64,000 nucleotides of DNA from Mycobacterium barrassiae (GTDB lineage: Bacteria; Actinomycetota; Actinomycetes; Mycobacteriales; Mycobacteriaceae), in assembly GCF_025822765.1 (NCBI RefSeq), contig NZ_JACKUK010000027.1, positions 249,626-313,625 on the forward strand. Direction: 5' to 3'. The position numbers and the translations under genes are program-made. Within the stretch, counting starts at the first letter, position 1, and every line of letters begins with the position of its first letter. Positions 34,920-43,955 of this stretch are shown here, piece after piece. The notes under the pieces were generated by a model. It was not told the origin of the DNA and made no database searches. It saw only the letters and a list, made by a program, of their open reading frames with translations.

Positions 34920-35792
34920 GTGAGCAGCACACCCAGCGAACCGCAAACGGTGAAGTTCCGCGCACCCGCCGAGGGCACCGACATCACCCTCGTCGCCGAT
35001 GAGTGGAACCGCGGGGCGTCCTCGGCCGCGGACCGGCCGACGGTGCTGATGCTGCACGGGGGCGGCCAGAACAGGTTCTCGTGGAAGAAAACCGGGCAGA
35101 TCCTGGCCGACCAGGGTCTACACGTCGTCGCCCTGGACAGCCGCGGGCACGGCGACAGCGATCGGGCACCGAAAGCGAACTACACGGTGGACGCGCTGTG
35201 CAGCGACACGCTTGCCGTCATCGACCAGATCGATCGCCCGGTGATCCTGATCGGCGCGAGCATGGGCGGAATGACGGGAATGCTCGTCGCTGACGCCGCC
35301 GGTCCGGAGAAGGTGACCAAACTCGTCCTCGTCGACGTGGTGCCCCGCTACGAGAAGGACGGCAGCGCCCGCATTCGCGAGTTCATGGCCAGCGGCATCG
35401 AGGGTTTCGCGTCACTGGACGAGGCCGCCGACGCCGTGGCCGCATATCTGCCGTATCGCACGAAGCCCCGCAGCCCTGAGGGGTTGAAAAAGAACCTGCG
35501 TCTGCGCGACGGACGGTGGTACTGGCACTGGGACCCGGCGTTTCTCACCGCTCCGATGGACGACCCGTTCGTCCGGGTGGAGAAGCTGGAGCGCGCGGTG
35601 ATCAATTCGACCATCCCGATCCTGCTCATCCGTGGCAAGCTCTCCGATGTGGTCAGCACTGAAGGTGTCAAGGACTTTCTCGAGAAGGTGCCTCGCGCCG
35701 AGTTCGTCGAGCTCTCCGAGGCGGGGCACACGGCCGCCGGAGACGACAACGACGCATTCTCCGAAGTCGTGGTGCAGTTCGTCCTCAAGTGA
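34920..35792 (+). CDS. Alpha/beta hydrolase
   Basis: A 290-residue serine alpha/beta hydrolase. The oxyanion loop is HGGGQNRFSW, the nucleophile elbow GASMGGM, and the catalytic His lies in SEAGHTAAGD near the C-terminus. The GTG at 34920 has GAGAGGA about eight bases upstream. Its stop overlaps the start of the following kinase/aminotransferase fusion by four bases, so the two are translationally coupled. It may release an amino-alcohol or amine from an ester or amide for the next enzyme, which is inference. Confidence 0.88.
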   Translation: MSSTPSEPQTVKFRAPAEGTDITLVADEWNRGASSAADRPTVLMLHGGGQNRFSWKKTGQILADQGLHVVALDSRGHGDSDRAPKANYTVDALCSDTLAVIDQIDRPVILIGASMGGMTGMLVADAAGPEKVTKLVLVDVVPRYEKDGSARIREFMASGIEGFASLDEAADAVAAYLPYRTKPRSPEGLKKNLRLRDGRWYWHWDPAFLTAPMDDPFVRVEKLERAVINSTIPILLIRGKLSDVVSTEGVKDFLEKVPRAEFVELSEAGHTAAGDDNDAFSEVVVQFVLK

Positions 35793-38695
35793 CCGTCGGA
35801 TTCAACTTCCTCGAGGAGCCGGAGCTGCCGGCGCCGCAGGTGAGCGAGGAACAGGCTGAGCAGATTCTGCGCGAGCACTACGGATTGCGTGCCCGCGCCA
35901 AACCGCTGGGTAGTCAGCAGGATCGAAACTTCACCGTCATCGACGAAGACGGGGCGATCGTCGGCGTGTTGAAGATTGCGAATCCGGCCTTCAACGCAAC
36001 CGAGATCGAGGCGCAGGACCTTGCGGCGGACCTGATCGCCAGGGCCGAGCCCCAGCTGCGGGTCGCCGTGCCGGTTCCGAACATCGCGGGCGAGAAGTGC
36101 ACGGCGATAACGGGTTTGACGGATGACACGGCATATGTACGACTGCTGCGCTATCTGCCGGGTGGGACGCTGCTGGAGGCGGGCTACCTGTCGCCAACGG
36201 TGGCCGCCGGTCTGGGTGACGTCGCGGGTCGGGTGAGCCGGGCCCTGGCCGGCTTCTTTCATCCCGGCCTGGACCGGATCCTGCAATGGGATCTGCGCTA
36301 CGGCGCCGATGTTGTCGCCGAACTGCTTTCACATGTTTCCGACGCGACGCATCGAGCCGAGTTGGACAGCGCGGCGCAGGAGGCATGGTCGCGCATTGCA
36401 CCGTTGGCCGAGGAATTGCCGCGGCAGGCGGTCCATTTGGATCTGACCGATGCGAACGTGGTGGTATCGCGAGAGCGCGGTGGCGTCCGCGCGGACGGGG
36501 TCATCGACTTCGGCGATCTGACGGACAGTTGGGCGGTCGCCGAGCTCGCGATCACCGCGTCGTGCGTGCTCGGGCATGCGGGCAGCGATCCGACGTCGGT
36601 GCTGCCGGTGATCAGGGCGTTCAACAGCATTCGGCCGCTGTCGGCGGTTGAGGCAGAGGCACTGTGGCCGCTGTTGGTGTTGCGCACCGCGGTGCTGATC
36701 GTTAGCGGTGCGCAGCAGGCCGCGCTCGATCCCGACAACGACTACGTGACCAAACAGTCCGACGGCGAATGGCGCATGTTCGAGCGGGCCACCTCAGTGC
36801 CGATGGAGGTCATGACCGAGGTCATCAAGGCAGACCTCGGGCTGAGCCGAGCGGCCGCGGCCGTGGAGATGACGGCCCCGCTTGTCAGCGCGTCGGTGGT
36901 GACGCTGGACCTGACCACGGCGTCCGATGCCTACGACGACGGCCGCTGGCTTTCAATGGATGTCGAGGATGCCCAGGCACGGGCCGCCGTCAGCGACGGT
37001 GCCGAGCTGGTGGTCACCGAGTACGGACAGCCGAGGCTCAACCGGGCACCGAAGTTGAGCCAGGAGAGCCCCGCTGTCGTACCGACGGGCATCAACATGT
37101 GGCCGGCATCGCAGCTCGATCTGTGTGCCCCGTGGGACGGCGAGGTCGTCAACGCCTCCACCGACGTCGTGACGTTTCGGGGCGGCGACGTCGAACTGAC
37201 ACTGTCCGGTGTGCAGGCGCCGGCGTCGGGCAGCTTGCGCGCCGGTGAAACGCTGGCGCAAGCAGCCGCCGAGCATTGGGTGCACATCGGCGTGCAGCCC
37301 GTCGGCGCACCGCAGGCGCCGCTGTTCACGACGGCGGAGTTGGCGCCGGGTTGGCTTGCGCTGACCCGGGATCCACGTCCGCTGCTCGGGTTGGACGCTG
37401 CGCAGGCACCGATGACGACTGATTTGTTGTCACGCCGCAACGCGAGCTTCGCGCCGGTGCAGGAGCACTACTACCGGGAGCCGCCGCAGATCGAGCGCGG
37501 GTGGCGCAACTACCTGCTGTCGACCCGAGGGCGCTGCTACCTCGACATGGTGAACAACGTGACCGTGCTGGGCCATGCCCATCCACGAGTGGCCGACACC
37601 GCGGCGCGTCAGCTGCGCAAGCTCAACACGAATTCGCGGTTCAACTACGAAGCGGTGGTCGAGTTCAGCGAGCGGCTGGCCGCCACCCTCCCCGACCCGC
37701 TGGACACGGTGTTCCTGGTGAATTCCGGTTCGGAGGCAAGCGATCTGGCGATCCGGCTGGCGACGGCGGCGACCGGTCGCCGCGATGTCGTCGCGGTCAG
37801 GGAGGCCTACCACGGGTGGACGTACGGCACCGATGCGGTGTCGACCTCGATCGCCGACAACCCGAATGCGCTTGCGACCCGGCCGGATTGGGTGCACACG
37901 GTGGAGTCACCAAACAGCTTCCGCGGCAAGTACCGCGGGGCGGAGGCGGTGCATTACGCGGCGGACGCGGTGCGGCAGATCGAGGAACTGATCGCAGGTG
38001 GTCGAGCCCCCGCCGCCTTCATCTGCGAGAGCGTCTACGGCAACGCGGGCGGCATGGCGTTGCCCGACGGCTATCTGAAGCAGGTGTATGCGGCGGTGCG
38101 CGCGGGCGGCGGTCTCGCCATCTCCGATGAGGTCCAGGTCGGGTATGGCCGTCTAGGCGAATGGTTCTGGGGCTTTCAGCAGCAGGATGCGGTGCCCGAC
38201 ATCGTGTCGATCGCGAAGTCGACGGGTAACGGCTACCCGCTGGGCGCGGTGATCACCAGCCGTGACGTCGCCGACAGGTTCTCGTCGCAGGGCTACTTCT
38301 TCTCGTCGACCGGTGGCAGCCCGCTGTCGTGCGCGATCGGTATCACGGTGCTCGACGTGTTGCGCGAGGAAGGACTGCAGGACAACGCGTCCCGCGTCGG
38401 GGGCCATCTCAAGGCACGCCTGCAGGCGTTGCAGCAGCGGCATCCGATCATCGGCACCGTGCACGGGATCGGCCTGTATCTCGGTGTCGAGATGATCCGC
38501 GACGCCGAGACACTCGAACCCGCGACCGAGGAGACCGCCGCGATCTGTGACCGCATGCTCGAACTCGGTGTGATCATCCAGCCGACCGGCGATCACCAGA
38601 ACATCCTGAAGACCAAGCCGCCCTTGTGCATTGACGTCGAAGGCGCCGACTTCTACGTCGACACGCTCGACCGGGTGCTTACCGAAGGCTTCTAG
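35789..38695 (+). CDS. Trifunctional-type fusion: APH-like kinase, M23/lipoyl-like barrel, class III aminotransferase
   Basis: A 968-residue protein with a GTG start. Residues about 25-330 are an aminoglycoside-phosphotransferase-like kinase (QAVHLDLTDANVV as catalytic loop, GVIDFGDLTDSWAVAEL as metal site). Residues about 440-530 resemble a degenerate M23-peptidase barrel (APWDGEVVNAS...VHIGVQP). The C-terminal 420 residues are a class III PLP enzyme (VNSGSEASDLA, YHGWTYG, ISDEVQVGYGRLG, PLP lysine in IAKSTGNGYP). Paired kinase and PLP lyase homologues act in vertebrates on hydroxylysine and on ethanolamine phosphate, so phosphorylation followed by phospho-lyase elimination on an amino-alcohol is the best guess. 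Confidence 0.88.
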   Translation: MTVGFNFLEEPELPAPQVSEEQAEQILREHYGLRARAKPLGSQQDRNFTVIDEDGAIVGVLKIANPAFNATEIEAQDLAADLIARAEPQLRVAVPVPNIAGEKCTAITGLTDDTAYVRLLRYLPGGTLLEAGYLSPTVAAGLGDVAGRVSRALAGFFHPGLDRILQWDLRYGADVVAELLSHVSDATHRAELDSAAQEAWSRIAPLAEELPRQAVHLDLTDANVVVSRERGGVRADGVIDFGDLTDSWAVAELAITASCVLGHAGSDPTSVLPVIRAFNSIRPLSAVEAEALWPLLVLRTAVLIVSGAQQAALDPDNDYVTKQSDGEWRMFERATSVPMEVMTEVIKADLGLSRAAAAVEMTAPLVSASVVTLDLTTASDAYDDGRWLSMDVEDAQARAAVSDGAELVVTEYGQPRLNRAPKLSQESPAVVPTGINMWPASQLDLCAPWDGEVVNASTDVVTFRGGDVELTLSGVQAPASGSLRAGETLAQAAAEHWVHIGVQPVGAPQAPLFTTAELAPGWLALTRDPRPLLGLDAAQAPMTTDLLSRRNASFAPVQEHYYREPPQIERGWRNYLLSTRGRCYLDMVNNVTVLGHAHPRVADTAARQLRKLNTNSRFNYEAVVEFSERLAATLPDPLDTVFLVNSGSEASDLAIRLATAATGRRDVVAVREAYHGWTYGTDAVSTSIADNPNALATRPDWVHTVESPNSFRGKYRGAEAVHYAADAVRQIEELIAGGRAPAAFICESVYGNAGGMALPDGYLKQVYAAVRAGGGLAISDEVQVGYGRLGEWFWGFQQQDAVPDIVSIAKSTGNGYPLGAVITSRDVADRFSSQGYFFSSTGGSPLSCAIGITVLDVLREEGLQDNASRVGGHLKARLQALQQRHPIIGTVHGIGLYLGVEMIRDAETLEPATEETAAICDRMLELGVIIQPTGDHQNILKTKPPLCIDVEGADFYVDTLDRVLTEGF

Positions 38696-38725
38696 CGCTC
38701 CATTCCCCCCGCGAAATTTCCACCC

Positions 38726-38785
38726 GCGAGCAGACGTGAACACCCCTAATTTGCGGCGTGTCAGAGGGGTTTCGCGTCTGCTCGC
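38726..38785. terminator. Two-tier bidirectional hairpin
   Basis: Outer arms GCGAGCAGACG (38726-38736) and CGTCTGCTCGC (38775-38785) and inner arms ACCCCT (38742-38747) and AGGGGT (38765-38770) are all perfect. The element lies between the convergent fusion gene (stop 38695) and the lipocalin-like gene (stop 38810). It could terminate both. Its word content suggests a dispersed intergenic repeat. Confidence 0.65.
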
Positions 38786-38809
38786 CGGAGGTTCTTAGCG
38801 CGCCAGAGC

Positions 38810-39772
38810 TCAGGCCAACAGCGGCACCGTGTCGTGCCGGGTATCGGTGAGGATCTCGAACATCGCGCGCCGCGATGCGACCAGCTCCTCACGCGTAAAC
38901 GCCTTGCCCGCCACCTGCATCCGGCAGGTGGCGATCGCGGAGTTGTAGCAGTACTTCTGGCCGCCGTCGGTGTCGGTGTACGTGAGGCCGATGACATCGC
39001 CCGGTTCGGCCGAAATCTCCCCTTCGATCATGTGATTCCCGATCCGGCCGCCGAACGACCACGAGAACGGCTGATAGCGCGCATGAGTCTGCAGGCTGTG
39101 CCGGATCGAGCGAACCGCGAATTCCTCTCCGACATGACGGAATACGAACAGCGTGGCCGACGGCGTCAGCAGCGGGCCGATCGCGGCGCGGGCCGTGACG
39201 ATCTCCAACGTCGACTCCGGCGCGTTGTCGAACCCGCACACCTGACCGAAGGCGTATGCGGGCGTGTGCTTGGACCCCCAGTTGTGGTTGATGCTGCCAG
39301 TCCAGTCATCGACGACGACGCGAACGTCGTCGAGTTCGAGCAGTCCGTTGAACTGCGCCAAAGGATGTCGCACGGTGGTCTTGGCCGTCGGGATACGCGC
39401 CTTGTAGGCACGCTCGGTGAGGAGTTTGACCGGCTCTTCCGCGCCGGGCGCGATGCTCAGGTCCCAGCGCGCCGACCGGCTGCCACCCGTGACGACGCCC
39501 TGGGCCGACCGGTCGTCGAGGGTGGTGGCGGCGATCCGCGCGGTCCAGTCGTCGTAGCCGTATTCTGCTGCGTCGATCGGGTACGGCTCCTTGAGCGCAC
39601 GGTTTCCCGCCCCGTCCGGGTCGAACAGCATCACCCAGACGTCCGCGACGGGGTCACCTGCCGTCGGCAACAGCAACGTCTCCCGTAACCAGAGCGCCTG
39701 TGCCCGGTCAGGGTGGTTGGCCCGGATGTAGCGACTCTCGTAGTACGGGGCCTCAGCCGAACTCTTCGACAT
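38810..39772 (-). CDS. Conserved protein, CrtC/lipocalin-like fold
   Basis: A 320-residue soluble protein with no signal peptide or membrane segment. Two beta-rich halves, with motifs such as [34 protein letters not shown] and [21 protein letters not shown], resemble the lipocalin-like proteins related to hydroxyneurosporene dehydratase/AttH. These bind or modify hydrophobic molecules; no function can be assigned. The ATG at 39772 is preferred, but an in-frame ATG at 39790 is possible and neither has a good ribosome-binding site. Confidence 0.7.
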   Translation of the reverse strand: MSKSSAEAPYYESRYIRANHPDRAQALWLRETLLLPTAGDPVADVWVMLFDPDGAGNRALKEPYPIDAAEYGYDDWTARIAATTLDDRSAQGVVTGGSRSARWDLSIAPGAEEPVKLLTERAYKARIPTAKTTVRHPLAQFNGLLELDDVRVVVDDWTGSINHNWGSKHTPAYAFGQVCGFDNAPESTLEIVTARAAIGPLLTPSATLFVFRHVGEEFAVRSIRHSLQTHARYQPFSWSFGGRIGNHMIEGEISAEPGDVIGLTYTDTDGGQKYCYNSAIATCRMQVAGKAFTREELVASRRAMFEILTDTRHDTVPLLA

Positions 39773-39803
39773 CACGGGTTCAGCATCCAATACTTGGGGG
39801 GTG

Positions 39804-40586
39804 ATGGGTGCACAGATCGCGGCCTACGTACTCGCTGCGGTCGCCGCGGCGGAAGCGGTCGCCCTCATCGTTCTCTTCGTGCAGCGCCGCCGCGACCGCG
39901 AGGAACTCGACGAGTTGCGCAGTCGCGTCGACACCAGGAACATGCTGCTCTCGGGCGGCCGCGAAGCCGTCAAGACGGTCTGGCAGACGGCGAACATCCT
40001 GCGCAAGGACGGGCTCGGTGCCGCCGTACGATCCTCGATCGAGGACCTCGCGGACTGGGCCGAGGTCGAACGTCCGGACCTGGCCAAGCTGGCCCCCAGC
40101 GGACGCGTCGCAATCCTGTTCTCCGACATCGAGGAGTCGACGGCGCTCAACGAACGCATCGGGGATCGCGCCTGGGTCAGGCTGATCAGCCGGCACGACA
40201 AGATGGTGCGCCGGCATGTGGCGAAGTATTCGGGCCACGTGGTGAAGAGCCAGGGCGACGGTTTCATGGTGGCCTTCGCCCAACCCGACCAGGCGGTGCG
40301 GTGCAGCCTCGACATCCAGCGCTCACTTCGCAGGGACAGCAACGGTATTCGGGTGCGCATCGGAATCCACATGGGTAAATCGGTGCGGCGTGGCGACGAT
40401 CTGTTCGGGCGCAACGTCGCAATGGCCGCCCGGGTGGCCAGCGCAGCCGATGGCGGTGAGGTGCTGGTCAGCAAGGTGGTCCGCGATGCGCTCACCGACG
40501 TGGACGGTTTCGAGTTCGACGACGGTCGAGAGGCCGACCTCAAGGGATTCGGCGGCACTCACCGGCTCTACGCCGTTGCGGCCTAA
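39804..40586 (+). CDS. Membrane-anchored class III adenylate/guanylate cyclase
   Basis: A 260-residue protein with an N-terminal membrane helix (about 5-25), a short coiled linker and a class III cyclase homology domain. The first metal aspartate is in [10 protein letters not shown], the second in [13 protein letters not shown] (the preceding Lys suits adenine recognition), and the transition-state Asn and Arg are in [12 protein letters not shown]. All key residues are present, so it should be active, probably as a homodimer. A GTG at 39801 is an alternative start; a G-run lies directly upstream of both. Confidence 0.9.
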   Translation: MGAQIAAYVLAAVAAAEAVALIVLFVQRRRDREELDELRSRVDTRNMLLSGGREAVKTVWQTANILRKDGLGAAVRSSIEDLADWAEVERPDLAKLAPSGRVAILFSDIEESTALNERIGDRAWVRLISRHDKMVRRHVAKYSGHVVKSQGDGFMVAFAQPDQAVRCSLDIQRSLRRDSNGIRVRIGIHMGKSVRRGDDLFGRNVAMAARVASAADGGEVLVSKVVRDALTDVDGFEFDDGREADLKGFGGTHRLYAVAA

Positions 40587-40747
40587 TCGGTTGTTTTGTC
40601 GGCCTCGGCGACGCGCTTGTGGAGTCGTGCGCGGATGTCCTCAGGTGTGTAGGCGTTGCGACGACGTTGATCGCGCGCGACCAACGCACCGCCTGCCACC
40701 ACGCCGGCGACCCCCGCGAGTCCGATCCACTTCCATATGCTGCGCAT
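40583..40747 (-). CDS. Small membrane-anchored protein (54 aa)
   Basis: A 54-codon gene with strongly mycobacterial codon use (nearly every third base G or C). The product begins [12 protein letters not shown], has one hydrophobic helix rich in Gly/Val/Ala (about 8-24), then a basic stop-transfer patch (RDQRRRNAY) and a charged tail ([17 protein letters not shown]). It would be a single-pass protein with its C-terminus in the cytoplasm. Its stop overlaps the cyclase stop on the other strand by two bases, and its start is 26 bases from a divergent gene. Function unknown. Confidence 0.72.
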   Translation of the reverse strand: MRSIWKWIGLAGVAGVVAGGALVARDQRRRNAYTPEDIRARLHKRVAEADKTTD

Positions 40748-40773
40748 GCCGTGAGTCTGCCTAAGCTCTGGGG

Positions 40774-41478
40774 GTGAATCAAAGCACGGTATCGCTGGAG
40801 AAGGCCCTCGACGAGACTCGTACGGGCGATCTCTGGCTCTTCCGGGGCAGGTCGGGGCCCGATCGGGCGATCCAGACGATGAGCAACAGCCCGGTCAACC
40901 ACGTCGGGATGACGATCGCGGTCGAGGATCTGCCACCGCTGATCTGGCATGCCGAACTGGGCGACAAGCTGACCGACATGTGGACGGGCGGCAATCACCG
41001 CGGAGTTCAGCTGAACGATGCACGGCAGGTCGTGGAGCGATGGGTGCACAACTATCACCAACGCTGCTGGCTCCGCGAGCTGACACCGTACGCCACCCGT
41101 GAGCAGGAGGACCTGGCTCTGAAGGTGGTGGCCCGCATGGATGGCACACCGTTTCCCAGCACCGCACGGCTGACGGGCCGGTGGTTTCGCGGCCGCTTGA
41201 ACGCCGCCGACTTCACGCGGGGACTTCCGTTCGTGCACAGCAAGGTTCGCGAGGCAACGCAGAAGCGGAAGAAGGAGAAACTACAAGTGGGCCTCGAGAC
41301 GGCGTACTGCGCGGAAACCGTCGCAATCACGTACGAGGAAATGGGACTGCTGTCGACGGAGAAGCACTACAACTGGTTCGACCCTGGCGTGTTCTGGAGC
41401 GGCGACGATTTGCCGCTGGCGCCGGGATACAAGCTGGGCAAGGAGATCGCCGTCATCGTCGATCCGCCGACCGGTTAG
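40774..41478 (+). CDS. YiiX/permuted NlpC-P60-like cysteine hydrolase
   Basis: A 234-residue protein. The order of catalytic-looking residues is His first (SNSPVNHVGMTIAV, about residue 42) and Cys late (ETAYCAETVAITYEEMGL), which is the circularly permuted papain-like fold of YiiX and related NlpC/P60 enzymes. These act on amide or thioester bonds, often in lipids or peptides. The N-terminal LRATx-like segment ARTGDLWLFRG-type (here TRTGDLWLFRG) is typical. GTG start. No signal peptide is seen, so a cytoplasmic role is likely. Confidence 0.72.
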   Translation: MNQSTVSLEKALDETRTGDLWLFRGRSGPDRAIQTMSNSPVNHVGMTIAVEDLPPLIWHAELGDKLTDMWTGGNHRGVQLNDARQVVERWVHNYHQRCWLRELTPYATREQEDLALKVVARMDGTPFPSTARLTGRWFRGRLNAADFTRGLPFVHSKVREATQKRKKEKLQVGLETAYCAETVAITYEEMGLLSTEKHYNWFDPGVFWSGDDLPLAPGYKLGKEIAVIVDPPTG

Positions 41479-42434
41479 AGGCGCGCGAAACAGGGATTGG
41501 CGTCCTCGTTGGGGATGGACGCGTTGCGGCTGGAGAATTTCCCGACGACTCCGGTATCGGTGACTTCCACACTGTCAGCGTGGATTCCGAGCGGATAGTT
41601 GTCGTTCAGCTTCTTGGTCAGGCCGTCGAGAGCTTCCTGCACCGTGTCCTTCGGTAGCGGGCCGGTGACCTCGAGCACTTCCAGATTCAGGTCCCCGTCG
41701 GTGACGACGGGTTTGGCGGTGACGTTGTTGTCGCCGGCGTCCAGAATCACCGTGCCCGCGACACGGTCGGTGCGCACTCCTGTGACGAGATTGCCGACAC
41801 CGGGCAGGTTTTCGACAACGGTGTCCTTGATTCCCTCGGACTTCCAATTGAGAGTCGCGCTGAGCGACCCGATGGTGCCCTTGGAGTCGCGCGACTCGGC
41901 CAACCGGACGTCTTCGAGCGTGACTTCAGCTGTCATCCCGTTGGCGCTCTGCACGCGGTTGCCGTCCGTCGTCACCGAGATATTGGTGTAGTCGCCGGTG
42001 AGGTACTGCCACAGGAAGGGCGGATTCACACCGAACGAGACCGAGGCGCCGTCTTCGACGACACATTCGGCGACCTCCACCAGGATCGAGTCCGCGCGGT
42101 GCCGGGCGTAGAGCTCGGCACCCGCCAGCCCGCCCGCCAACAGCGCGAGCACGATCACCGCCATCAGGATGACCGCCTGCCGGTTGCGGCGGCGCGGTGT
42201 CGACGGTGGTGCCGCAACCGGAGGGATTCTCTGCGTCGGTCTCGCATCGGCCGGTGACGGTGCCCGCCGGATCCTGCGTGTCGGACCGTCGAGGGCGGAC
42301 CGACGCTGGGCACCGAGCCGGTCCGTCGGCGCCTCCGACTGCCCCGCCGACGGCAGCTTCTGGGTGGCCGGGTCCGGCGGCGGCGTGGCCCGGCCGCGCC
42401 AGCCAGGTGGACCGGGGCGTTGCGGCGGGGGCAC
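41475..42434 (-). CDS. DUF2993 (LmeA-like) membrane-anchored protein
   Basis: A 319-residue protein. A Pro/Arg-rich cytoplasmic tail (1-85) leads to one membrane helix (about 87-108), and the rest matches DUF2993, a family that includes mycobacterial LmeA, a lipid-binding periplasmic protein required for lipomannan elongation. Visible features are ADSILVEVAECVVEDGASVSFG and YPLGIHADSVEVTDTG, plus two cysteines that could pair (CVVEDG and the CFARL end). Its 3' end overlaps the convergent YiiX-like gene by four bases. Confidence 0.85.
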   Translation of the reverse strand: MPPPQRPGPPGWRGRATPPPDPATQKLPSAGQSEAPTDRLGAQRRSALDGPTRRIRRAPSPADARPTQRIPPVAAPPSTPRRRNRQAVILMAVIVLALLAGGLAGAELYARHRADSILVEVAECVVEDGASVSFGVNPPFLWQYLTGDYTNISVTTDGNRVQSANGMTAEVTLEDVRLAESRDSKGTIGSLSATLNWKSEGIKDTVVENLPGVGNLVTGVRTDRVAGTVILDAGDNNVTAKPVVTDGDLNLEVLEVTGPLPKDTVQEALDGLTKKLNDNYPLGIHADSVEVTDTGVVGKFSSRNASIPNEDANPCFARL

Positions 42435-42535
42435 GTGCGCGATTGTGCCCTATCCGGTTGCGACGGGACGCAAAGCCCGACGATCGGGAAGGGCGTGATT
42501 TCGGTGCGCCGACGGTCGTCGACGCACCGAGATCG

Positions 42536-43867
42536 CTACGCCTCGCCGAGGGTGACCTCGGCGGTCTGAGCTGAACCGGACTCGTCGACAAAAGTCAGGG
42601 TGACGGTGTCGCCGGGCGCCTTCGACCGCACCGCTGCGACCAGCGCCTCTGGGCCGTCGATCACCCGGTCGTCGACCTTGGTCACCACCACGCCGCTGGG
42701 CACGCCCGCCACAGCGGCGGGGCTGCCGTCGACAACGCGCGCGATCGCGGCACCGGGGGCGCTGGGGTCCTGGCTGATCTGCACCCCGAGCGAGCCGTGG
42801 CTGGCTGTGCCGTTGGCGATCAGCTCCTCGGCGATGCGCTTGGCCTGATCGGACGGGATCGCGAAGCCGAGGCCGATCGAGCCGTTCGGCGGCCCGGCAC
42901 CTTCCTGCCCGCCACCGAGCGTCGCGATCGCGGAGTTCACCCCGATCAGCTCACCGTTCATGTTCACCAGTGCACCGCCGGAGTTGCCAGGGTTGATCGC
43001 GGCGTCGGTCTGGATGGCGTCGAGCACCGTGACGTCGTCGCCGCCATCTCCTGCGGAGACCGGACGGTTCAATGCGCTGACGATGCCCGTGGTGACCGTC
43101 CCCTGAAGGCCCAGCGGTGAGCCGATGGCGACGACGTCCTGACCGACCTGCACATCGGCCGACGACCCGAAGGTGATCGGGGTGAGGCCCGAAACGCCCT
43201 TGGCGCGAACCACGGCGATATCACCTGCGGGGTCCGTTCCGACCACCTCGAACGGAACGGTCTGGCCGTCGGCGAACGACACGGTGGCCCGAACACCGCG
43301 GCCGGACGAGTAGCCCGCGGGGCCGGCCGCGGCAGCGACCACGTGATTGTTGGTCAGGATCAGCCCGTCCTCAGAGATCACGATGCCCGAGCCCTCTCCG
43401 CTCTGCCGGCCCGAGGCGATCTGCAGCTTGACCACGCTGGGCATCACCTTGGCGGCCACCTGCTCCACTGTCCCAGCGGGCAGGTTCGCCGCCGGCCTGC
43501 TGGTCGGCTCATCGGCCACCGCAGTCCGTGCGGCAGCAGCCGAGGGTTCCGACTGGCCGGCCACCGCGGCCGCACCGATCCCACCGCTCACCACAGCGAC
43601 AGCGACGGCACCGCCGATCATCGTGAAGCGGCGACGCGAACGCTTCGGCTGCGTCCCGGGAGGCGTTTGAGGCGCGGACGGAATGGGTTGATGTGCAGTG
43701 TGATACGGGTCATATGGCGGAGTAACCACCTGTCCCGGGTGGCGCCAGTCCCACGGGGAGCGATACGATTCGTTCCGAACGTCATTCGGGTGTGCTTGTC
43801 CCATAACGTGTTCCGCGTAGCGCGGATAATGAGATTGTCGTGGGGCACGCGGCGGTGTGTTGGTCAT
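42536..43867 (-). CDS. HtrA-type serine protease with PDZ domain (PepD-like)
   Basis: A 443-residue membrane-anchored protease. The cytoplasmic N-terminus is Pro/His-rich, a membrane helix spans about 82-105, and the trypsin-like domain has the full triad: His in LTNNHVVAA, Asp in DPAGDIAVVRAKG and Ser in NPGNSGGALV. A single PDZ domain ends the protein (SLGVQISQD...VVVTKVDDRVIDG). The sequence closely resembles M. tuberculosis PepD (Rv0983) from memory, an envelope-stress protease, but the MprAB two-component genes that accompany pepD are absent here. Confidence 0.92.
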   Translation of the reverse strand: MTNTPPRAPRQSHYPRYAEHVMGQAHPNDVRNESYRSPWDWRHPGQVVTPPYDPYHTAHQPIPSAPQTPPGTQPKRSRRRFTMIGGAVAVAVVSGGIGAAAVAGQSEPSAAAARTAVADEPTSRPAANLPAGTVEQVAAKVMPSVVKLQIASGRQSGEGSGIVISEDGLILTNNHVVAAAAGPAGYSSGRGVRATVSFADGQTVPFEVVGTDPAGDIAVVRAKGVSGLTPITFGSSADVQVGQDVVAIGSPLGLQGTVTTGIVSALNRPVSAGDGGDDVTVLDAIQTDAAINPGNSGGALVNMNGELIGVNSAIATLGGGQEGAGPPNGSIGLGFAIPSDQAKRIAEELIANGTASHGSLGVQISQDPSAPGAAIARVVDGSPAAVAGVPSGVVVTKVDDRVIDGPEALVAAVRSKAPGDTVTLTFVDESGSAQTAEVTLGEA

Positions 43868-43955
43868 GACGTCTGGTTCGCTCCTGAATCCTCAAATTTC
43901 ACAGTTGATTAGCCCACCATGCCTTAGACATCTGAGAGCGAACTGAGAGATACCT

